Shown piece after piece: positions 1 to 9,900 of a stretch of DNA of 64,000 nt. The notes below the pieces were generated by a model. That model did no database searches, had not been told where the DNA came from, and worked only from the letters and a program-made list of their open reading frames with translations. A program made the position numbers and the translations under genes. Positions within the stretch are counted from its first letter, which is position 1. The number at the start of each line of letters is the position of its first letter. Source of the stretch: Kapaibacterium sp044224925 (GTDB lineage: Bacteria; Bacteroidota; Ignavibacteria; Kapaibacteriales; Kapaibacteriaceae); contig JBGAJM010000002.1 of NCBI GenBank assembly GCA_044224925.1, positions 124,001-188,000 of the forward strand, given 5' to 3'.

Positions 1-955
1 CTTCAGTGTATCACCAGTACGGTTGATGGTCGGACGAGCTGGCAGCAGGTTCACCTTGACATTCAGATCCGGCGAAGTGGCTTCGCAACGGGTGTTGTCT
101 GTGACCGTGACAGTGTACTTACCACCATCTGTTACTGTGATCTCGCGAGTCGTAGCACCGTTTGACCAGTAGTACGACTTGAATCCTGTTGGCGCACTCA
201 ATGTGACCGCATTTCCTTCGCAGAAGGTGAGCGGACCATTTGCTGTGACAACCGGCGAGATAGCTGGCTTCAGTGTGATCTTCACGGTGTCGGATGTACC
301 AACGCAACCGTTGATATCAACAACGCTTACCGTGATGTTGTCTGTTTGCTTCACAACGATCGTGCGAGCGGTGCCATAGTTCGTTCCAGCGGAGCTGGAC
401 CATGTATAGCTGTTGTAGCCTGCTGGCGCTGTGACGATCACAGAGTCGCCGCTACAAACCGTTGTCGAGCCGATCGTCGTAAGAACTGGCTGTGGCTTAG
501 CATATACGATCACTTCAACCGGTGTGGATGTACCTGTGCAGCCATTTGTGTCGGCAATAGCCACAGTGTATTCACCGGATGTTGTTACCGTGATCGAACG
601 CGTTGTTGCGCCATTCGACCAGCGATAGATGCTGAAGCCTGCAGGAGCTGTCAGAGTAACGCTGCCACCTTCGCAGAATGTTCTTGGACCGCTTGCCGTG
701 ATGATCGGCAGTGTGGTTGGGAAGACATTCACTTGGATGGAATCAGAGCTATTCGAGCAACCATTGTTGTCTGTTACTACGACCCAGTACAGACCAGTGC
801 GGTTGGCAACGATGTTGCGACCCGTTTCACCAGTGTTCCAAGCGTAGGAAGCAAATCCAAGCGGTGCGGACAGTGTGACGTCGCCACCTTGGCAGAACGT
901 CGTCGGTCCGCTTGCTGTGACGCGAGCCGTTGGAAGTTGATTGATCGTAACGTTC
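1..955 (-). repeat. Second repeat type: CHU_C-associated-like Ig domains
   Basis: From about 955 down to the window edge the same frame encodes three to four units of roughly 80 residues, clearly different from the PKD-like array. The recurring pattern is GP.TFCEG..VTL.AP.GF..Y.WSNGATTR.I.V...G.YTV.V.D..GC. Units of this kind often sit next to the C-terminal secretion domain in gliding and adhesion proteins of Bacteroidota. This suggests, but does not show, that the gene ends not far beyond the left edge. Confidence 0.65.
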
Positions 956-3900
956 AGCGTGTTGAGTACTGTACAGTTGAAGGTATTACGCTCCGACACT
1001 GTAAGAGTACCGCCACCAGGCAACGTCCACTCAACTTGTACGTTCGGCGTGCCTTGACCACCGCGGATGATACCACCCGTGATCGTCCATGCATACGTGT
1101 TGCCCGGAACACCTGGTGTACCATACGATTGGATCGTGTTCTGGCAAACGCTGTTCGGTCCGGAGATCGAAGGCGTTGGGTTCGGGTTGATCGTTACGCT
1201 GATCGACGAAGTTGTCGAGCATCCGAAGATGTTCGTGTGTGTGAGCGTGACCGTTCCGTTTTGTGGAACCGTCGTCGTGTTGAACCACTGAACTCCGATC
1301 GAGGTCGTAGCATTCGATACGATCTGACCGTTGGAAGATACCGACCACGTGTACGTGGAGATAGCTGCCGGAGTCGACGTGATGTTCGACGAATACGTTG
1401 CCGTATTGATCGTTTGTGGCGTCGTGTTCAGGTTCGTTGCACAGACCGGGCTAGGACCAGTGATGATCGGAGCGTTCGGATTTGGGTTCACGGTGATCGC
1501 ACGCGAGGTTGATGTCGCGCAGACCGGCGTTACGCCAAGAACGGTTTCCGTTACAGCCACTGTACCAGGACCTGCTGCACCCCACTGAACAGTGATCGTG
1601 TTCGAACCACCACCGCTGATGATCGAACCGCCTGTTACCGTCCATACCCACGAGTTGCCAACAACGTTCGGTGTCGTGTACGTGTGAACAGAGTTCGCAC
1701 ATACGTTCGGCACACCTCCTGTAGCGCTCGTGATGTTTGGCGTTGGGATTGGCTTGATGATGATCGAATCCTTCACGGTCGTTACGCATGTAGAGCCAGG
1801 AACTGTTTCCGTGACCTGCACGCTTCCACCGGCGCCCGTGCTCCAAGTGACCGTGATCGAATTCGTGTTCTGACCACCGATGATCGTACCACCAGTGACA
1901 ACCCAGTTCCAAACGTTGGCTGGTGTTGCGAACGTCGTGTAGACGTGCGTGCTACCTGCGCAAACGAGACCTGGACGTTGCGATACTGGCGAACCATAAC
2001 CGGTCGTGCTGCTGATGGATGGCGTTGGGATCGGGTTGACCTGAACCTGACGCGTGACCGTCGTAGCACAACCACCACCGGATGCAGTTTCTGTCAGCGT
2101 GATCGTTTGGAGACCTGGCTGGATCCACTGTACCGTGATGCTGTTCGACGTTGGGAAGCCTGCTACCGGAGCGAAGCTGTTCGAAGCGGAGATCGACCAG
2201 AGGTATGTGCTACCGGCAACGGCTGGTGTCGAATACGTTTGGATCGTATTCAAACATGCTACCGTGGAACCGGAGATCACAGGTGTTGGCGTATAGGTCA
2301 CGTCAACATTCTGAACGACCGTGCGCGAGCAGTTCGTACCGGCTGTTGTCTCTGTGACGCGCAGTGTACCCGTACCGATGATGTTCCAAAGAACGTTCAC
2401 CGTGTTGGTGTTGCTTGCGCCAGTGATCGAACCGCCTGTGGCCAACCAAGCATACGTGTTGCCGGCGTTGTTCTGCGTGGAATACGCGATCGTTTGACCA
2501 ACGCATGCCTTGCCAACATCGCCAACAGGTGTCGTACGAGCGATCGCCGTTGTCGTTGGTGTCTGACCGACGCTCACAACGAGGTTCGCTGTAGCGAAGC
2601 ATCCACCAGGATTGCTTGTTTCGAGTACCGACACTGTTGCGGAGCCTGCATTGTTCCAACGTACCGAGATGGTGTTGGATGCTGCGCCGGAAAGGATCGT
2701 ACCGTTTGCAGATGGAGTGATGGTCCAAGCATACGAGCTACCAGCAGCGTTGGCTGTTGTGTAGGACTCGATGTTGCCTGTACATGTCGTTGCATTGCCA
2801 GAGATACTTGGCGATGGCTGATACGTGACGCTTACGTTCTGTGTCGCTGTACGTGAGCAGTTCGTGCCGGCTGTTGTTTCAACAACGGTCAGCGTCTGAT
2901 TGCCAAGTACGTTCCACGTTACGTTCACTACGCTGATGTTCACACCGTTGCTTGCTCCGACGAATGTACCGCCTGTCACCGACCATACATATGTATTGCC
3001 AGGTGTATTAGGTGTCGTGTATCCAACCGTCGAACCAGCACATGCTTGTGCAAGTGGCGAACCACTTGAACGAGTGATCGCTGTGAGTGTTGGCGTTTGA
3101 CCAACGGTAACATTCAGTGTTGCCGAAGCGAAGCATCCACCGGCCGTAGCTGTTTCGAGTACCGATACCGTTTGTGGGCCGTTTGCGGTCCAACGAACAG
3201 TGATCGAGTTCGAACCGGCACCGGTCAAGATCGTACCACCTGCAGAGACCGTCCATGCATAGGTGTCGCCGGCAACGTTACCCGTCGAATACGTTTCCGT
3301 ATTGCCGGTACATGTTGTAGCTGCACCAGAGATGCTTGGCGTTGGCTGATAGGTGACGTTCACAAGTTGTGTTGCTGTCTTCGAGCAGTTCGTACCGGCG
3401 GTCGTTTCTACAACCGTCAGTGTTTGCGTGCCCACAACATTCCATACAACGTTGACCGTATTGACGTTCACACCCGAGTTCGAACCCGAGAACGAACCGC
3501 CAGTAACTGTCCATGCATAGTTGTTGCCTGCGGTCAGTGTCGTTGCATATGTGATGGTCGAACCAACACATGCGCTTCCGATCGGACCAGCAGGGACAAG
3601 ACGAAGGATGGCCGTTGCCGTAGGCGTTTGACCAACCGTCACGTTCAGTGTTGCTGTTGCAGAGCAGTTACCGTTCGTTTCAACCACTTGAACCGTACGT
3701 GCACCTGCACCTGTCCAGTTCACCGTGATCGTGTTCGAAGCGGCACCGCTCAAGATCGTACCACCACCGGAAGGCAGTGTCCATGCATAGGTGCTACCGG
3801 CAACGTTACCCGTTGTGTACGTATCCGTGTTGGTCGTACATGTGGTCGCATTACCAGAGATGCTTGGAGTTGGCTGATAGGTGACGCTGACGTTCAATGT

Positions 3901-6900
3901 CGACAGACCCGTGCAGCTTGCGTTCAAGCCGTTGGTTTCTGTGACCGTCAGTGTCTGATTACCTACCGAAGTCCATTGTACAGTGACGATGTTCGATGAA
4001 CCACCTGCTGTGATCGTACCACCTGTGACAGTCCACAAGAAGTTCGAACCGGCGTTGTTCGGGATCTGATACTGGATCGTGGAGTTATTACATGCCTGAT
4101 TCAATGGCGAACCCGTTACGCGGGTGATCGCTGGAGATACTGGCTTGTAATAGACACTAACGTTCAGGTTGGCTGTTGCAGAGCAACCGCTCAACGTGTT
4201 CGTTTCCGTTACCGACAGTGTTGCAGGGTTCACAACGTTCGGGAGTGGATTGTTCCACGTGACCGTACATGCGTTCGTAGCAGCACCGGCAGTGATGACA
4301 CCGTTTGTTGGAAGCGACCAAGCGTAGGTGTTACCAGCAACGAATTGCGTGGAGTACGTTACGACGGACAATCCGCAAACTGTGTTCGGACCGTTGATCG
4401 ATGGAGTTGGAGGACCAGCAACGGTGACGTTCTGGCTGACCGTTGTTGTGCACTGCGTTGCCGTTACCCACTCGTTGAGTGTCACAGAACCGTTACCAAC
4501 AACTGTCCAATTCACGTTGATCGACGAAGTACCTTGACCGGAGACGATCGTGCCATTTACTGCAGACCAGTTATAGCTGCGACCGGCGACGATCGGAGAT
4601 ACGGTGTATGTGACCGTTTGATTGAGGCAAGCGCCGCCAACGGTACCGCCAGCCGGAGCTGTGCGTGTGATCGTTGGTGTTGGAGCTGTCACGATCGTTA
4701 CGGTCTTCGATGCAGACTTCGAGCAGTTCGTTGCAAGGATCGTTTCCGTCACAGTTACTGTGAAGGATCCGGCAACTGTCGTTTGAACAGTTGCACTTGC
4801 TGTGTTCGCGCCATTGGTAATGGAAGCATTACCGATAACGGACCACGAGAAGGAGCTCGAAGGAGCATTGTTCTGTGTTGTGTATGTGTAAGCACGATTG
4901 TCACAGACGGCGTCCGGACCGTTCACCACAGGTGTCGGTGTTGGATTGACCGTGACGAAGCGAGTTGTCGTGTTCTGGCAACCTGCAGCGCTTACTTGTC
5001 TGAGCTTGACATAGGCATTGTTGTTCGGCGTATCAAGCCAGTTGACCGTGATCGATGTGAGCGACAGACCGCTGCGTGTTGCAGGGCTTGCGATCGTACC
5101 GAGACCGGCACCGCTGGTGATAAGACCGCCAACAACTTCCCAGTTGTACGTGTCTGTTGGATAGACATCAGCGGTGTAGATCACACCAGCTTGATTCTGG
5201 CAAACGCTGATCGGACCATTGACAACAGGTTGTGGCAATGGATAGACCGTTTCATTGAAGGTGTACGTGGTCGAGCAACCGCCGAGACCGGCAGGAAGCG
5301 TCACAACGCAAGTCACAACTCCAATGTTCGTTCCACCAGTAGTGTTCCATTCAGCAACGATGGAGTTCGTGTTCTGACCCGAACGGATAACACCGCTCAC
5401 AGCACCGGTTGGCATGGTCCACAGGAACGTCGTGTTCACTGGGAAGACGCAAGACACAGGGCGATTGAGTGTGTACGTTTCGAGGTGAGACTCGAAGCCA
5501 CCGTAGATACAGGCTTGGCTATTTCCGTCAGCCGATGTGATCGCAGCGTCTGCGATCGTCGGATTGACAGTGATCGTACGTGTAGTTGTATCAGCGCAAG
5601 CAAACGCGTTTGTCTCAATAAGACGGATCGTCGCTGTAACTGGGTTGTACACACCATTGCAGCTGAGGTTGTTGACGCCCCATGCAACGTTCAATGGATT
5701 GAGCGTACCAAGACCTGTATTGTTTGCCACCGTCGGTGTCGTGCCAGCAGGTGCGCCTGTGATCAACCAGTCATACGTGGTTGTTGCAGGAACAGCACTT
5801 GGACCGGCTGTGTACACTTGATTCGATGGACCGCAAACTGTCGTCGCACCAGTGATGTTCGCAACTGGCTTCGGATTGACCGTGACAGCTGTGGCTCCAA
5901 AGACGAATGGACAGTTGCTTGCTGGTGTCGGACGTGCATACACACCACCGCCAACCGTACGAAGACGAGCGCGAACGTCGAAGTTCACGACTGTTGGAGC
6001 AGCAGGGTTCGATGCAAGGACGGAGAGCTTCGGAATCCATACGGAAACCGGACCACCACCAACTGCACCTTGTACTTCAACGACTGGTGCCATTGAGAGT
6101 CCGTTACGACGGATCTCATATGTCACGCCATCTTGTGTGCCCGTAAGTGTTACGAGAACATCTTGGTTCCAGCATGTTGGGTTAGCCGTGAAGGAAACAA
6201 CTTGCGCTGCCGGCAGAGCGAAGACGCGTGTTGTGACCGTTGTGGGCATGACCGTCGTACATGGGATGTTCGGAGGAGGAGCAAGCGTCATATCCGTAAC
6301 GCCTGTAACCTGATACTCATAGTTGTCAGCGTTCAGCAGTGGGTTACCACCGGCAGGGAACGTAGCATCTGTAAGCGTGATCGTACCACCATTGCCGGCA
6401 AGTGTCGACGATGGGATGGATACGAATGCACCAGGAACGATCGGATTACCCGCGAAGTCGCGGATCTGACGGCGACCCAATGTGTACAGCACCCATGTCT
6501 CTGAACTTGGGACGTTGACTTGGATTCCAGTGAGATCACCTTGGCACGAGAGTGTCGTGACAATAGCTGGTGTTACCACTGCTGGTTGTGGGTTAACGAA
6601 GATCTGAGCGTTTGGCGTAACGACATACCATCCGCAGTTCACGGCTGGTGTACCGAACGTACCATTCGTTTGCGCTGTGACGCGGAAACGATAGTCCGTT
6701 ACGTTTGGAGCAACTGCTGTGTAGGCAAGCACCGAAGCTGGGATGTTCCAAGCAAGTGCTGCACCCGAACCGGCTTGCGTAGCAACTGCACCTGGAGCCG
6801 ACCAAGTAGCACCGGCATTTGTCGATACTTCAAGACGATAGGTATAACCGGCTTGCGAACTTCCTTGTGTAAGGAGAGCTGTCGAACCGGCACAGATGTT

Positions 6901-9900
6901 CTGTGGCGTAACACCGATCGTTTGTGCGAGCGGGATCACGTTCAGCGTCACGTTGTAGTCAAGCGTCGTTGTCTGGCATGAAGGCGGCGAAACCGGACCG
7001 TTCAATTCAGATACCTTGATCTTACCTGGCGTCGAACCATACCATGCAACGCGTACTTGCGAAGCACCAAGGATGGCCGAAACACCTGTCGTTGTTGTTG
7101 CAGCGATCGGAGTCCATGTACCACCACTGTTCGTCGAGTAGGCTACGATGTAACCGTTCGACGAGGTCCAGGAGTAGTAGTGACCTGCCACCAGTGGTGT
7201 CGAGTAGACGTTCGAACTAGCGAACGTGAACGGACCGGCTGGCGTGAGGGCAGGATCTGTGAGTTCTTGACAGGCCGTGTTCGGACCGGAGATCACAGGT
7301 GTCGGATTTGCTTCGATGGTAAGGGTGATCGTGTTCGAGCGTGTACAGCCGTTTCCGTCTGTTGCCGTTACAGTGATGACCTTTGTTCCTACACCACCAA
7401 AGTTGTTGATCGTGAATCGATCGTTGATCGGAGCACCGGCAGGAACGTCAGATTGTACGCCTGTCAAACCACCTGTGCTAGACCATGCGAACGATACGAT
7501 ACCGGCACCGGAAGTGCTCGTTACGTCCAAGAATGGGAATGGCGACGAAACGCAGAACGTTGTGATGTTCGGAGTGATCGTGATCACTGGAACGGTCGGC
7601 AATGCGTTGATCGTGACATTCGTTGTCGTGACACCGCTTACGCAGGCGCCATTTTGTGTTTGATACTGGAACGAACCAGCACCACCCGTTGGGACAAGTC
7701 CCCACGAGATCGTGATGTTGCCGAGGGCACCAGAGAAGTTGTTGGCGCCGACGATCGTACCGTTCGTAACACTTGTTACTGTGGTTGTCAAACCGGCCGT
7801 ACCGTTCAACGTGTAGACGACCGTGGCACCTGCGCAAGGCGTAAGCGTACCGGCGTTATACGTTGGAGCAGCTGGCGTTTGTGTGACGTTGACGTTGTAG
7901 GTCAGCGTTGTCGTACAGTTCGAAGGTGCTGGACCAGTGATCACGTCTTGGATCGTGACAACACCCGTTCCCGAGTTGTTGTAGTTCACCGTGAAGGTTG
8001 GCGTAGCAGCTCCTGCAGAGCTCGCTACGAATCCGATACCTGCTGTGATCGACCATGCATGTGCCGAGATCGGACCACCAACGGTGTTGTTCACAACCGT
8101 GTAGTTCTGATTGAGTGCACCACCGCAGACCGCATTTGGTCCGCTGATGTTGCCGTTCGGACGTGGTACGATCGTGATCGTATACGTCTCAACAGCCGAG
8201 CAACCTGCAAGGTTCGCATACTCATGGCTGATCGAGCCTGTTGTACCTGCACCCCATGTAACTGTGAAGTTACCGAGACCGGCAAACGATGTCGTCGAAG
8301 CCGTGAAGGCACCTGACGAGGCCGTGATCGTACCACCAATGATATTGAAGGTGTGGTTGTCCGCACCCAACGTCACTGTGTATACGTTAAGGGTCGAGTT
8401 CGCACAAGGATTCGTACCAGGCGCAATGCCAGGTCCGGTAAGTGTGAACGCTGCTGCATTTGGAGTTGCTTGAACCGTCAAGTTGAACGTGCTGGTACCG
8501 GAGCAGCTGTACGTTGCAGGTGTTACTTCCGTAACAACTACCGTCGCAGCACCCGTATTTGGCCACTGGACGATCACTTGCGTGATGCCAACACCATTGA
8601 CGGAGTTCGTAGGAGCTACAGCACCAAAGTTCGTTGCAACGATCTGACCACCATTGTTCACCGTCCATGTATACGTGTTCAGTGCGTTTGGAACGTTCAC
8701 TGTGTACGAGAACTGGAGCGGGTTCGGTGTCGTCTGATACGTTGGGTTCGTTCCGGATGGCGCGATGAACTGACATGGCGTGTTCGAACCATTCACAACA
8801 GGAGCCGGGTTGGCTTGAACTGTTTGCGTCAGGTTGTGTGTATACGCTACCGAGCAACCGGCACCGGTCGTCTCAGTGATCGTGATCGACTTAGAGCCTG
8901 GTGAGAGCCATGAGATCACCATCGACGTCTTGTTCAACGTTGGCGTACCGGGGATGTATGCCGCATCTGCACCGGCGAACGTGCCGCCTGCGCTGAGCGT
9001 CCATGCGTACGAGTTACCAACCACACCACCAACAACACTATAGGTTACATTCTGACCTACACACGGCGTTGCATCGCCTTCCGTCAATGGAAGCTTTGCG
9101 ACCGGCATTGGGTTCACCGTGATCGCATACGTGATCGGACCCGAAGAGCAAAGTGCTCCAGGACCGGTCGTGGCGATCAATTGAAGTGTAGCAACAACCG
9201 GAGCAGATGGCTGCTGCAGTGTTCCCCATGTGATGTTCGTGTTCGAACCGCTCGGTGCCGTCACTGCAGATCCTGCAGGAGCACCGGAGAGGGTCCAGTT
9301 ATACGTAATGCCGGCACCTGCACCACTGAATGTGTATGGTCCCGAAGAACCGGTAGCACATTGTGGCGTTGGACCAGCAATAACGCCGGATGGCGTCAAG
9401 AAGATCGTGATCGTTTTGTTGCTCGTGACCGAACAGTTTGTCGGTGCAGGTCCAATTTCTTGGGCCGAGACATTCCAGTTCGAACCACCGAGTGTACCGC
9501 CACCAGGGAAGTTGATCGAAGCGCTCAAGTTCTGACCGCCCGATGGAGTGACGATGGCACCAGGTGCCGTCGTGGCCCAAAGGAACGTAGAACCTGGTAC
9601 TGTAGCAGCTACTGTGAAGTTCTGTGTTGAACCTTGACAAAGATTCGTTGGGCCACCGATCGTCTGGGCCACTGGCACAAGGTTGACCGTGATCACTTGA
9701 ACATTGCTACGGATCTGCTCACAGTTACTACCGAACTGAACGATGGCAGCATACCGCGTGGTAGCCGAGATCGCCGTTGCCGGGAGAAGAACTGGTGAGC
9801 CACCAACAATGGCATTCACATAGGAGTCGTCACCTTGAGCAGCACCGTTGATATCGTAGGTATCGATGATACCGTTCGTTCCAACGTTGACAAGTCGAGC

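Noticed and set aside
2300..4100. Regular repeats considered as a CRISPR array
   Set aside because: The repeats are 528-534 bases apart, coding and diverged; there are no short direct repeats with unique spacers and no cas gene.
346..9630. Long plus-strand frames opposite the giant gene (for example 346-1512, 1684-2856, 4345-6096, 7057-8316)
   Set aside because: They are antisense shadows of repeat-coding DNA, rich in R, C and W with no domain pattern; the minus-strand frame is open for 3,631 codons and shows clear domains.
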